This document shows, piece by piece, positions 24,772 through 33,784 of a stretch of DNA of 64,000 nucleotides. A program made the position numbers and the translations under genes. Origin of the DNA: Aequitasia blattaphilus. Lineage in GTDB: Bacteria; Bacillota; Clostridia; Lachnospirales; Lachnospiraceae. The notes beneath the pieces are model-generated. The model saw only the letters and a list, made by a program, of their open reading frames with translations, did no database searches and was not told the origin of the DNA. Position 1 is the stretch's first letter. Each line of letters begins with the position of its first letter. The DNA is taken from NCBI RefSeq assembly GCF_024721305.1, contig NZ_JAMXOD010000012.1, forward strand, positions 1-64,000. The letters run 5' to 3'.

Positions 24772-25677
24772 ATGAAGATAGCATTTGATGTTGATGTTTT
24801 AGCAAAACAAATGGATATAAACAGAATGGTTCATCAGGTGGCAGATTGGGGCTATAAATATATTGAACAATCCCCACATCCAAGAATCAATCCATTTTAT
24901 AAACATCCTCTCTTTTCAAAAGAGTGTGAAGCGGAGTACAGGAAGGCTCTGAGGGAAACAGGAGTTGAGATTTCCTCATTAATCTGTGTATATCGGTGGT
25001 CAGGACCGACAGAAGAACAAAGACAGTTTGCTGTTGAAAATTGGAAAAGATTAATTGAGATTGCAGTAAATCTGGGAGTTCAAGTTATCAACACGGAGCT
25101 GTCAGGGGATCCAAATCGGCAGGAAATCTGCAATGGAATGTGGTTCAAGTCAGTGGAGGAACTGTTGCCGCTTTTTGAAAAGGAAGGAATTCGTGTTGAG
25201 ATTCAATCCCATCCTTATGATTTCTGTGAGTTGAACAATGAATGTTGTGATCTTGTTAAATCCTTTCGTTCGGACTACCTGAAATATGTATATGCAACGG
25301 CTCATGGTTTCTTTTATGATCAAGGTAAAGGGGATGTAAAGAGCATGATTGAATATGCAGGGGATGATTTATCACACGTTTTATTTGGTGATACGTTTAA
25401 TCAGGAACTGGATTGCCGTTATATTGTTAATCCGCCATGGTTAAATGGCCGTGGAAAAGCAGACGTAACGGTACACCAGCATCTGGCAATGGGTGAGGGA
25501 GACGTAGATTTTGAACGGATTTTTCAAACCTTGAGAGAGACGGATTTTGCCAATCGTAAATTTAAGGTCGGTGGAGAGCCGATTGCAGCAGTATCATACT
25601 TTGGATTCCCTGAGAAAATGGATAAACAAGCACCGGAAGCACGTGAACGAATTGAAAAGGAATTACTTTTTAAATAA
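24772..25677 (+). CDS. iolH: IolH-like sugar isomerase/epimerase
   Basis: 301-residue TIM-barrel protein of the same superfamily as IolI and IolE. Segments such as VADWGYKYIEQSPHPRINPFYK, YRWSGPTEEQRQFAVENWKR (each as separate landmarks), EIQSHPYDFCE, FGDTFNQ and RYIVNPPW, with HQHLAMGEGDVDFERIFQTL near the end, follow Bacillus IolH closely. The exact reaction of IolH is not well established; a role in inositol isomer conversion is inferred from family and operon. AGGAGGGAG precedes the ATG, 15 bases after iolE. Confidence 0.82.
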   Translation: MKIAFDVDVLAKQMDINRMVHQVADWGYKYIEQSPHPRINPFYKHPLFSKECEAEYRKALRETGVEISSLICVYRWSGPTEEQRQFAVENWKRLIEIAVNLGVQVINTELSGDPNRQEICNGMWFKSVEELLPLFEKEGIRVEIQSHPYDFCELNNECCDLVKSFRSDYLKYVYATAHGFFYDQGKGDVKSMIEYAGDDLSHVLFGDTFNQELDCRYIVNPPWLNGRGKADVTVHQHLAMGEGDVDFERIFQTLRETDFANRKFKVGGEPIAAVSYFGFPEKMDKQAPEARERIEKELLFK

Positions 25678-25706
25678 ATCCAACACAAAAAGAGGAGGAA
25701 AGTAGA

Positions 25707-26729
25707 ATGAAAAAGAGAATTTTTGGAAGAGTGATAGCAGTTTTTTTGTTGGCAGCCATGGTAATTAGCATGTTAACTGCCTGTGGTGACAAAGAGGAAT
25801 CAGGAAGCACATCAGCAACAGGAAATGACGCAATGGCATTAACTTTAATCATGTCACAGCGTGACGAATGGCTTAGTGAAATGGAAGAGGCTGCTCTTAA
25901 GGAAGCAAAAGAGCTGGGAATTAAGCTGACATCAGTTGATGCACAAAGTGATGCCAGCAAGATGCTGCAGTTCATTGAAACTGCCCGTAATGATGGACAG
26001 AAGGCGATTATCATTAACATGGTAGACCCGGAAACAGCAGCTCAATGTGTGGAAGCAGCTGGAGATATGTTTGTTGTATTTGTAAATCGATATCCGGCGG
26101 ATGACTCAGTGTTAAATGAGAAGGTTGTATACGTAGGGTCTGACGAGAACACCTCAGGGAAATACCAGGGTGAATGGCTGGCGGAACACTTTAACGAAGA
26201 AGGAAAAACGGACATCAAATATATCTTGTTAAATGGAATTATTGGACAAACCTCGACGACCTTAAGAACAGAGTCTGTATTAAAAGCCTTAGAAGATAAT
26301 GGTATTAATGCAACAGAAGCAACAGCACCATTAGCTTGTGATTATGCTAGAGAAACTGCTCAAGACATGATAGCACCATTGCTTAAAACAACCAAGTATG
26401 ACTGTATCATTTCAAACAATGACGGCATGGCACTTGGCGCAATTGAAGCAATGAACGCAGAAGGAATTGATCCAACATCTGTGCCAATCGTTGGGATAGA
26501 TGCGTCAGCAGATGGACGACAAGCTGTGAAGGATGGAACGTTAGATATGACGGTATTCCAAGATCCGAAAGGACAAGGAAGAGGTGCTTTAGTGGCGGCA
26601 AAAAATCTGATTGAAGGAAATGCAATTAATGATGGCTCGGATTATGAACTGGATGATACAGGGAACATCTTATGGGTTCCATTTGAACCAGTAACAAAGG
26701 ATAATGTTGCAGACTATGACAATAGATAA
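25707..26729 (+). CDS. Sugar ABC transporter substrate-binding lipoprotein
   Basis: 340 residues. A lipoprotein signal ends in LTAC with the modified cysteine at C26. The mature part is a type I periplasmic-binding fold of the ribose/inositol class (Peripla_BP_4): LIMSQRDEWLSEMEEAALKEA at the start, MVDPETAAQ, NNDGMALGAIEAMNAEGI (in the third quarter) and VGIDASADGRQAVKDGTL. It should capture a monosaccharide or inositol outside the membrane. The ATPase and permease genes follow directly. Ligand is inferred as inositol or a related polyol from the iol genes upstream. Confidence 0.9.
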   Translation: MKKRIFGRVIAVFLLAAMVISMLTACGDKEESGSTSATGNDAMALTLIMSQRDEWLSEMEEAALKEAKELGIKLTSVDAQSDASKMLQFIETARNDGQKAIIINMVDPETAAQCVEAAGDMFVVFVNRYPADDSVLNEKVVYVGSDENTSGKYQGEWLAEHFNEEGKTDIKYILLNGIIGQTSTTLRTESVLKALEDNGINATEATAPLACDYARETAQDMIAPLLKTTKYDCIISNNDGMALGAIEAMNAEGIDPTSVPIVGIDASADGRQAVKDGTLDMTVFQDPKGQGRGALVAAKNLIEGNAINDGSDYELDDTGNILWVPFEPVTKDNVADYDNR

Positions 26730-26752
26730 AGCTGAAGGTTGAGGTGAATATA

Positions 26753-28258
26753 TTGAGTGATAAATATATTCTGGAAATGCAGGACATTGTCAAAGAATTC
26801 CCAGGGGTAAAAGCACTAAACGGAGTGCAGCTAAGTGTACGTCCTGGTACCGTTCACACCTTAATGGGTGAGAACGGCGCCGGGAAATCAACCCTGGTAA
26901 AATGTTTGATAGGGATGCAGCCTGTTACATCTGGAAAAATAATATACAAAGGAAAAGAAGTAGCATTTAAAACAACACAGGAAGCTTTAAACGCTGGAAT
27001 ATCAATGATTCATCAAGAGCTTTCACCGGTTTTGGAGAGATCTGTCAGCGATAATGTATTTCTGGGAAGAGAGCCTAAAAAGGGGATTTTTCTGGACTAT
27101 AAAAAAATGCACGGGGATTGTTTAGAGCTATTTGAAAAGATTGGTTTGAAGATAGATCCTAGTGAAAAGATGAAAAACCTGACCGTTGCGAAAATGCAAA
27201 TGGTTGAGATTGTTAAGGCAATTTCTTACGATGCATCGATTGTCATTATGGATGAACCAACATCAGCATTGACGGAGTCGGAAGTAGAAGATTTATTTAA
27301 AATTATTGAAGAACTAAAATCCAAGGGTGTTGCGATTATCTATATCTCTCATAAGATGGAGGAAATATTCCGAATCAGCGATGATATTTCGGTCTTCCGT
27401 GATGGTGAATATGTTACGACGGACCGAGCGGAAAATTTAACGCAAGACAAGGTAATTGAGTTTATGGTAGGCCGTGAGATTACAGATATGTTTCCTAAAA
27501 AGCATTGTGAAATAGGTGAAGAAGTTCTGAAAGTGGAAAATTTGTGCTCGGGAAAAGCAGTTCAAAATGTTTCTTTCACCTTGTGTAAAGGTGAAATCCT
27601 GGGATTTGCAGGACTTGTTGGTGCAGGACGAACTGAAACAATGGAAACCATTTTTGGTATGCGAAAGAAAACAGGTGGGAAAATATATAAAGATGGAAAG
27701 GAAATCCATATTAAGAGTCCGGAGGATGCAATCAGGAATCGTATTGGGATGTTGACGGAAGACCGGAGAGGAAATGGTATCGTTGGGATTCTTAGTATTA
27801 AGATGAATACGGTATTGGCTCATTTAAAGAGTTATGGATTTCCAATAAATTCCAGAAAAATGGCTGAGGATACGCAAGCTTATGTGGAACGCTTGGGAAC
27901 CAAAACACCATCTATTGAAACGCCGATTGGCAATTTGTCAGGTGGAAATCAACAAAAAGTGCTACTAGCCAGGTGGCTGTTAACAGATCCGGATATTTTG
28001 ATTGTAGACGAGCCGACGAGAGGAATTGATGTTGGTGCGAAGGCAGAGATTCATACAATTCTTTCAGAATTAGCCGGTATGGGAAAATCGATTATCGTTG
28101 TTTCTTCAGAATTGCCTGAGGTTTTAGGTGTTGCAGATCGAATTGTTGTCATGCGTGAAGGAGTCGTTACAGGCTGTCTGGGGCGTGAAGAAGTATCTCA
28201 GGAGTTAATTATGAAATATGCCACACTTGATAAGAGCAAACAAAAAGCAGTGCAATAG
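26753..28258 (+). CDS. Sugar ABC transporter ATP-binding protein (two nucleotide-binding domains)
   Basis: 501 residues in the RbsA/MglA architecture. The first domain has Walker A GENGAGKST (about residues 40-48), a degenerate signature (LTVAKMQMVEI) and Walker B VIMDEPTSAL. The second has GLVGAGRTE in place of a canonical Walker A, a canonical LSGGNQQKVLLARWL signature, and ILIVDEPTRGIDVG. Such asymmetry is normal for this family. The TTG start at 26753 is chosen because GAGGTGA lies 6 bases upstream; a GTG within that site would leave no ribosome-binding sequence. Confidence 0.93.
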   Translation: MSDKYILEMQDIVKEFPGVKALNGVQLSVRPGTVHTLMGENGAGKSTLVKCLIGMQPVTSGKIIYKGKEVAFKTTQEALNAGISMIHQELSPVLERSVSDNVFLGREPKKGIFLDYKKMHGDCLELFEKIGLKIDPSEKMKNLTVAKMQMVEIVKAISYDASIVIMDEPTSALTESEVEDLFKIIEELKSKGVAIIYISHKMEEIFRISDDISVFRDGEYVTTDRAENLTQDKVIEFMVGREITDMFPKKHCEIGEEVLKVENLCSGKAVQNVSFTLCKGEILGFAGLVGAGRTETMETIFGMRKKTGGKIYKDGKEIHIKSPEDAIRNRIGMLTEDRRGNGIVGILSIKMNTVLAHLKSYGFPINSRKMAEDTQAYVERLGTKTPSIETPIGNLSGGNQQKVLLARWLLTDPDILIVDEPTRGIDVGAKAEIHTILSELAGMGKSIIVVSSELPEVLGVADRIVVMREGVVTGCLGREEVSQELIMKYATLDKSKQKAVQ

Positions 28259-28270
28259 GAGGAACGAATA

Positions 28271-29248
28271 GTGAGTTTGAAGAGAAAAAAATTTTTATCG
28301 GATAATATGATTTGGCTTGTATTGATAGCGTTGATTATTTTTATGTCCGTTGCAAACAGAAATTTTGCAACTGTTGCAAATTTAAGAACGCTATTAACAG
28401 GAGAAGCGATTAAAGGAATTATGGCTTTTGGTGTGGCATTTGCGATTTTGACAAAGGGAATCGATTTATCGATTGGTGCAGTGGCGGCGCTTGTGGGAGC
28501 AATCACAGGAGGATTAGTACAGCCGATAGATTTGGCAACCAGAGCCTTTCCAGGTGGAGCACATTTGTCAGTACCATTATCTATTTTACTGGGATTAGTA
28601 ATTGGAGCCTTGATTGGAGCCTGTATTGGAGCGATTATCGCGTATACGCATATTCCAGCATTTATTGCAACCTTGGGGGCACAATTGATTTGTCGCGCCG
28701 GAGCAAAAATGGTTTCAAACAGACCTGTTTCAAATTTGCCGGAATCTTATCGTTTTTTAGGAAGCAAACAGTTTTTCGGAATTCCAATGATAGTTCTGGT
28801 ATTTATCATTATTGCGATTCTGGCCTGGTTTATTCTAAACCATACCCGGTTTGGTAAGAGTCTATACGCCATTGGTGGAAATGCACAGGCAGCAACAGTA
28901 GCAGGAATAAATGTGGAAAAGACACTGATAAAAGTATATATTTGGTGTTCGGTGATGGCAGCACTGGGAGGAATCCTATTGGCCGGCAGGTCTGGATCCT
29001 CAGATCCATCAACATCAGGACTCAACTATGAGCTTGATGCGATTGCAGCAGCAACAGTTGGAGGAACTTCCCATACAGGTGGTGTTTGTTCAGTAACTGG
29101 GGTAATTGCAGGTATACTGATTCTGGGTGTAATCAACAATGGATTGGTTCTAATGGGTGTGGATGATAATATGACAAATGTTTTAAAAGGTCTGATTATT
29201 ATTGGTTCAGTGGTACTGGATATGCGTAAGAATATTCAAAAAGTATAA
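28271..29248 (+). CDS. Sugar ABC transporter permease
   Basis: 325 residues with about eight to ten hydrophobic segments, of the RbsC-like family (BPD_transp_2). The motifs GIDLSIGAVAALVGAITGG (near residues 66-84), TLGAQLICRAG, and the cytoplasmic-loop segment ELDAIAAATVGGTSHTGGVC (coupling to the ATPase) are typical. GTG start at 28271 with AGGAGGAACG upstream. It ends the operon, followed by a terminator. Confidence 0.93.
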   Translation: MSLKRKKFLSDNMIWLVLIALIIFMSVANRNFATVANLRTLLTGEAIKGIMAFGVAFAILTKGIDLSIGAVAALVGAITGGLVQPIDLATRAFPGGAHLSVPLSILLGLVIGALIGACIGAIIAYTHIPAFIATLGAQLICRAGAKMVSNRPVSNLPESYRFLGSKQFFGIPMIVLVFIIIAILAWFILNHTRFGKSLYAIGGNAQAATVAGINVEKTLIKVYIWCSVMAALGGILLAGRSGSSDPSTSGLNYELDAIAAATVGGTSHTGGVCSVTGVIAGILILGVINNGLVLMGVDDNMTNVLKGLIIIGSVVLDMRKNIQKV

Positions 29249-29281
29249 GTTTCACTTTCACGAAATATAATTCGGAGTTAG

Positions 29282-29316
29282 AGAGAGCAGTGCATAAGAA
29301 TGTACTGCTCTCTTTG
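29282..29316 (+). terminator. Terminator of the inositol/sugar operon
   Basis: A 10-bp perfect stem, AGAGAGCAGT with ACTGCTCTCT, with a 12-base loop. The T run is short (TTT), but the stem is strong. Confidence 0.7.
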
Positions 29317-29420
29317 ACTTGTAACGCTTACTCGTTTACAATCAAAATAAGCATATTCACAAAAGAGACATAATTCCCTGTTAAAATAGGGAAAAGCAAA
29401 GAACCGGAGGGCGATATAAG

Positions 29421-30098
29421 ATGGAAAAACCTACAATCTTAGTTGTTGATGATGAAGACAGAATGAGAACGTTAATAAAAGATTTTTTGGAAAGAGAAAA
29501 TTATCAGGTGCTGGAAGCAAAAGATGGCATGGAGGCATTGGATTTGTTTTACAGTAATAAAAACATTTCAATCATTATTTTGGACGTGATGATGCCACGA
29601 ATGGATGGATGGCAAGTGTGTCGTGAAATTAGAGAAACTTCCAAGGTTCCTATTATGATGCTTACAGCAAGAGGAGAGGAACGCGATGAATTAAAAGGCT
29701 TTGAGTTGGGGGTAGACGAATACATATCCAAACCCTTTAGCCCTAAAATCCTGGTAGCAAGAGTGGATGCAATTTATCGAAGAATGTATAAGAAAGAGAC
29801 CTCGGATGTAATCGATGCAGGGGGAATTATGATTGATAAGGCAGCTCATGAAGTCAAAATAGGTGATAAAGTTATTGACTTAAGCTTTAAAGAATTTGAG
29901 CTTCTATCTTACTTTGTAGAAAATGAAGGGATGGCTCTGTCCAGAGAGAAAATACTAAACAGTGTATGGAACTATGATTATTTTGGAGATGCCAGGACAA
30001 TCGATACCCATGTGAAAAAATTACGTAGCAAGCTAGGTGAAAAAGGTGATTATATCAAGACAATATGGGGTATGGGATACAAATTCGAGGTGAACTAG
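29421..30098 (+). CDS. OmpR/PhoB-type response regulator
   Basis: 225 residues. Receiver domain with acidic pocket DDED near residues 10-13, phosphorylation site D55 (in ILDVMMPRMDGW), conserved Thr and Lys in LTARG and ISKPFSP. The C-terminal winged helix (about 130-225) has FKEFELLSYFVENEG and DARTIDTHVKKLRSKLG with the ending GMGYKFE. A CGGAGGG site precedes the ATG. The sensor kinase begins on the base after the stop. Its targets cannot be told; the upstream sugar operon is separated by a terminator. Confidence 0.95.
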   Translation: MEKPTILVVDDEDRMRTLIKDFLERENYQVLEAKDGMEALDLFYSNKNISIIILDVMMPRMDGWQVCREIRETSKVPIMMLTARGEERDELKGFELGVDEYISKPFSPKILVARVDAIYRRMYKKETSDVIDAGGIMIDKAAHEVKIGDKVIDLSFKEFELLSYFVENEGMALSREKILNSVWNYDYFGDARTIDTHVKKLRSKLGEKGDYIKTIWGMGYKFEVN

Positions 30099-31568
30099 GT
30101 GAGAAGTGTAAAAAGATCAATTAAGGCACAAATGATGGTTGTCTTTATAGGATTAATGGTATCGCTGTTATTGGTGATACTTTTTATCAATGTCAATTTT
30201 CTGGAAAAGTACCACCTCGCCAAGAAAGAGGATGAGTTTGTCCAATTTTATGACGAATTAAATCAAGTGAAAGAGGAAATCTGGACAAATCAGGATACAA
30301 TGACTGTGATGGCAAAAGAAGCTGAAAAAAGCAATGTGGCTTATCTGGTTATTGACATAGAGAATGAAAGGCTTATTTCTAATGTAAGTGACAGAGACCG
30401 ATTGATGAGTCAGTTAAGTGGTTATATGCTTGATCAAATTCAAAAAAAAGGCAAGATTATACATGCTACGGAGAAATATCAGATTTTTCAATCAAGGGAC
30501 ACAAGAAATGGCATGGAATATATAGAAATGTGGGGGAAGCTTGATGATGACACCTCGTTTATCTTCAGAAGTCCATTGGAAAGTATTCAGGAATCGGCGA
30601 CAATTTCCAATCAATTCTTTATCTTTATTGGAAGTATACTTATTGTAATCAGCAGTCTTTTGGTTTGGTATTTCTCGAATCGTATTACCAGACCGATTAA
30701 TATACTGACCATTCTGTCGGCCCAAATGGCGAATCTTGATTTTGAGGCAAGGTATACAGGAGAAGAGGAAGATGAAATAGGAGAGTTAGGGGCGAACTTC
30801 AATCGAATGTCTAATCGGCTGGAGCAAACGATTCTGGAACTGAAAAAAGCCAACAATGATCTTCAGCAGGACATTGTGCGGAAAGAAAAAGAAGAAGAAA
30901 TGAGAAACGAATTTTTAGGGAATGTTTCTCACGAGCTAAAGACTCCTATTGCTTTGATTCAAGGCTATGCAGAAGGTCTAAAAGAAGGCATCCATGATGA
31001 TAAGGAGCACCAAGAGGCATACTTAGATGTTATTATTGATGAAGCCAATAAAATGAATCGAACGGTACGGAATCTTCTTACACTTAATGAATTGGAGTTT
31101 GGAAAAGAGAGTACGGTATTTTCCAGAGTGAATTTAACCCAGTTGATTCAAAGCATCCTTCAAAGTATGGAAATATTAATTGAACAAAAAGATGTTACTG
31201 TGGTTTTTAAACATGAAGAGGATACCTTTGTGTGTACAGATGAGCTTAAAATTGAACAAGTTGTGCGAAACTACATTAATAACGCATTGAATCATTTGGA
31301 TAAAGAGAAGGTAATCGAAATTAAAATACAAAAACAAGAAGATAAAATTCATGTTTCCGTCTTTAATACAGGAGCGCCAATTCCGGAAGAGGATATCGAC
31401 CATATTTGGGACATGTTTTACAAAGTGGATAAAGCGAGAACAAGAGCTTATGGTGGGAATGGAATTGGTTTATCTATTGTAAAAGCAGCAATGGAGTCCT
31501 TAAATCAAAAATATGGAGTCACAAATTATGATAATGGAGTTGGATTTTGGTTTGAGGTAGATGCTTAA
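30099..31568 (+). CDS. Sensor histidine kinase with HAMP domain
   Basis: 489 residues, partner of the preceding regulator. Two membrane spans (about 12-34 and 168-190) enclose an extracellular sensor of about 130 residues without a recognisable ligand motif. A HAMP linker follows (residues about 190-245), then HisKA with phosphorylated H278 in NVSHELKTPIALIQGY, and the ATPase domain with N box NYINNALNH, DMFYKVDKAR and GGNGIGLSIVKA. GTG start at 30099, with GAGGTGAAC upstream inside the regulator gene, so the pair is translationally coupled. Confidence 0.95.
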   Translation: MRSVKRSIKAQMMVVFIGLMVSLLLVILFINVNFLEKYHLAKKEDEFVQFYDELNQVKEEIWTNQDTMTVMAKEAEKSNVAYLVIDIENERLISNVSDRDRLMSQLSGYMLDQIQKKGKIIHATEKYQIFQSRDTRNGMEYIEMWGKLDDDTSFIFRSPLESIQESATISNQFFIFIGSILIVISSLLVWYFSNRITRPINILTILSAQMANLDFEARYTGEEEDEIGELGANFNRMSNRLEQTILELKKANNDLQQDIVRKEKEEEMRNEFLGNVSHELKTPIALIQGYAEGLKEGIHDDKEHQEAYLDVIIDEANKMNRTVRNLLTLNELEFGKESTVFSRVNLTQLIQSILQSMEILIEQKDVTVVFKHEEDTFVCTDELKIEQVVRNYINNALNHLDKEKVIEIKIQKQEDKIHVSVFNTGAPIPEEDIDHIWDMFYKVDKARTRAYGGNGIGLSIVKAAMESLNQKYGVTNYDNGVGFWFEVDA

Positions 31569-31618
31569 TTAAAAATATGGTAAACTAAAGTGACTTTTTA
31601 AAGAAGGGATGAGAGCCT

Positions 31619-32224
31619 GTGATAGCAATAATTGACTATGATGCCGGGAATATAAAAAGTGTTGTAAAAGCATTTGAATATTTAGGCGCGGATATAAAAG
31701 TAACGAGAGAAAAGGAAGAAATATTAAGAGCGGATAAGGTGGTATTACCAGGAGTGGGAGCCTTTGGAGATGCAAAAGCAAAGCTTGTGGAATATGATTT
31801 GGTGGAAACAATTTTAGAGGTAATCCAAAGAAAAACCCCTTTCTTTGGGATTTGTTTGGGGATGCAGCTTTTATTTGAAAGAAGTGAAGAGGCGGAAGGC
31901 GTGGAAGGTTTAGGGATTTTAAAAGGAGATATTTGCAAGTTTCCATCTTCCAGGGAATTAAAAATCCCTCATATGGGCTGGAATTCGTTGGATTTCCCGA
32001 GACGCGGAAACCTATTTTCAGGAGTTGACGAAAATTCCTTTGTCTATTTTGTGCACTCCTATTATCTGAAAGCCAAGGATGAAAGTGTGGTAACGGCGAC
32101 TGCAGATTACGGTGTTACGATTCATGCATCTGTGGAGAAGGATAATGTATTTGGGTGTCAATTTCATCCGGAAAAAAGTTCCAAAACCGGTCTGAAGATA
32201 CTAAAGAATTTTATTGAATTATAG
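31619..32224 (+). CDS. hisH: Imidazole glycerol phosphate synthase, glutaminase subunit
   Basis: 201 residues. It releases ammonia from glutamine for HisF in histidine synthesis. Class I amidotransferase triad: C79 in FGICLGMQLLF, H183 and E185 in CQFHPEKSS. The oxyanion-strand region VVLPGVGAFGDA is at about residues 41-52. GTG start at 31619. It is 9 bases from hisF; no other his gene is in the window. Confidence 0.96.
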   Translation: MIAIIDYDAGNIKSVVKAFEYLGADIKVTREKEEILRADKVVLPGVGAFGDAKAKLVEYDLVETILEVIQRKTPFFGICLGMQLLFERSEEAEGVEGLGILKGDICKFPSSRELKIPHMGWNSLDFPRRGNLFSGVDENSFVYFVHSYYLKAKDESVVTATADYGVTIHASVEKDNVFGCQFHPEKSSKTGLKILKNFIEL

Positions 32225-32233
32225 GGAGGGGCT

Positions 32234-32995
32234 ATGCATACAAAAAGGATTATTCCGTGTTTAGATGTACATAATGGAAGAGTAGTTAAAGGCGTAAATT
32301 TTGTGGATTTGCAGGATGCAGGTGACCCGGTTGAAATCGCAAAAGCTTATGACGGAGCAGGAGCAGATGAATTAGTCTTCTTGGATATAACGGCATCATC
32401 CGATGCCAGAGAAACAGTAGTAGATATGGTAAGACGGGTTGCAGAAACGGTTTTCATTCCTTTTACAGTGGGTGGAGGGATACGAACTGTGGAGGACATT
32501 AAAAAGATTCTGCGGGAAGGTGCTGATAAAATCTCCATTAATTCTTCTGCAATCAATACGCCTGAACTAATTACAGAGGGTGCAATGAAGTTTGGAAGTC
32601 AATGCATTGTGGTTGCGATTGATGCAAAAAAGAGAGCAGATGGAAGTGGCTGGAATGTTTATAAAAATGGTGGAAGAATTGATACTGGACTAGATGCCAT
32701 TGAATGGGCAGTAAAAGCAGAGCAATTAGGTGCAGGTGAAATTCTCCTGACTAGCATGGATTGCGACGGAACGAAGTCAGGATATGATTTAGATGTCACG
32801 AATCAGATTGCTTCAGCAGTAGGGATTCCGGTTATTGCCTCAGGGGGAGCAGGAGAACTGGAAGATTTTTATGATGCCTTTGAAAAGGGCAAGGCAGATG
32901 CAGCTCTTGCAGCATCCCTATTTCACTATAAGGAACTGGAAATTTTAGAAGTAAAGGAATATCTCAAGGAAAAAGGTATTCCGGTAAGGGTATAG
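32234..32995 (+). CDS. hisF: Imidazole glycerol phosphate synthase, cyclase subunit
   Basis: 253-residue TIM barrel that joins ammonia from HisH to PRFAR to form imidazole glycerol phosphate and AICAR. Catalytic aspartates D11 ([16 protein letters not shown]) and D130 (VVAIDAKK) are present, as are the phosphate-binding segments [11 protein letters not shown] and [20 protein letters not shown] precedes the ATG. The AICAR by-product links it to the purine genes at the end of the window only metabolically. Confidence 0.97.
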   Translation: MHTKRIIPCLDVHNGRVVKGVNFVDLQDAGDPVEIAKAYDGAGADELVFLDITASSDARETVVDMVRRVAETVFIPFTVGGGIRTVEDIKKILREGADKISINSSAINTPELITEGAMKFGSQCIVVAIDAKKRADGSGWNVYKNGGRIDTGLDAIEWAVKAEQLGAGEILLTSMDCDGTKSGYDLDVTNQIASAVGIPVIASGGAGELEDFYDAFEKGKADAALAASLFHYKELEILEVKEYLKEKGIPVRV

Positions 32996-32998
32996 ATT

Positions 32999-33667
32999 AT
33001 GGCTGGTATTGAAAACGACTGGAAAGAAGTGCTGCAGGGAGAATTTAAGAAAGACTATTACCGGGAATTATATAGCAAGGTTGTAGATGCATACAGCAAG
33101 TATAAAGTTTTTCCGAAGAAAGAAGATCTATTTAATGCTTTTGCATACACGCCCTTTGAAAAGGTGAAGGTAGTTATCTTGGGACAAGATCCTTATCACA
33201 ATGATGGGCAGGCCCATGGACTATGCTTTTCCGTACAAAAAGGTGTGGCGGTTCCACCGTCTCTTGTGAATATTTATAAAGAATTAGAAGATGACTTGGG
33301 ATGTCCAATTCCCAATCATGGAAATCTTACGAAATGGACGAATCAAGGAGTGCTTCTCTTGAATACAGTACTCACGGTAAAAGCTCATATGGCAAATTCT
33401 CACAGAGGAATCGGCTGGGAGCAATTTACGGATGCTGCGATTCAGGCACTCAATGAAGTAAACCGTCCAATCGTGTTTATTCTCTGGGGTGGACCGGCAG
33501 GGAAAAAGGCGTCAATGCTTACGAATCCGAATCACCTGGTATTAAAGGCACCCCATCCAAGTCCCCTCTCTTCTTATAGAGGATTTTTTGGAAGTAAACC
33601 CTTTAGCAAGACAAATGAATTTCTGCATTCACGAGGAGAAGAACCCATAGATTGGCAGATTGATTAA
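32999..33667 (+). CDS. ung: Uracil-DNA glycosylase (family 1)
   Basis: 222 residues, removing uracil from DNA. The water-activating motif GQDPYHNDGQAHGLCFSV has catalytic D64; the DNA-intercalation motif HPSPLSSYRGFFG contains the conserved His and Leu; NTVLTVKAHMANSHRGIGWE holds the uracil-recognition Asn (each a family landmark). It starts 3 bases after hisF, so it is probably in the same transcript, and ends before a strong terminator. Confidence 0.97.
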   Translation: MAGIENDWKEVLQGEFKKDYYRELYSKVVDAYSKYKVFPKKEDLFNAFAYTPFEKVKVVILGQDPYHNDGQAHGLCFSVQKGVAVPPSLVNIYKELEDDLGCPIPNHGNLTKWTNQGVLLLNTVLTVKAHMANSHRGIGWEQFTDAAIQALNEVNRPIVFILWGGPAGKKASMLTNPNHLVLKAPHPSPLSSYRGFFGSKPFSKTNEFLHSRGEEPIDWQID

Positions 33668-33677
33668 GGAAAGAGAA

Positions 33678-33703
33678 ACGCATCGGGAAGATGCGTTTTT
33701 TTC
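33678..33703 (+). terminator. Terminator after ung
   Basis: Perfect 7-bp stem ACGCATC / GATGCGT with a 5-base loop and an eight-T run. It closes the hisH-hisF-ung unit. Confidence 0.88.
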
Positions 33704-33705
33704 TA

Positions 33706-33766
33706 TTGACTTTTCACAGGCGTAGAGTTATAGTGGATGTATGAACATATGAACAATCATTCATAT
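33706..33766 (+). promoter_or_regulatory. Promoter and SmtB/ArsR-type metal operator of the P-ATPase operon
   Basis: TTGACT (33706-33711), 17 bases, TATAGT (33729-33734). Just beyond the expected start of transcription is the inverted repeat ATATGAA-CAATCA-TTCATAT (33747-33766), which contains the TGAA-N6-TTCA core typical of SmtB/CadC/ArsR metal sensors. The sensor gene lies downstream at 36163. Confidence 0.85.
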
Positions 33767-33784
33767 ATAAATGGAGGAAAGGCT

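Noticed and set aside
29374-29393. TTCCCT/AGGGAA inverted repeat near a TAAAAT upstream of the response regulator
   Set aside because: The arms are short and no well-spaced -35 could be assigned, so it is not called as an operator or promoter.
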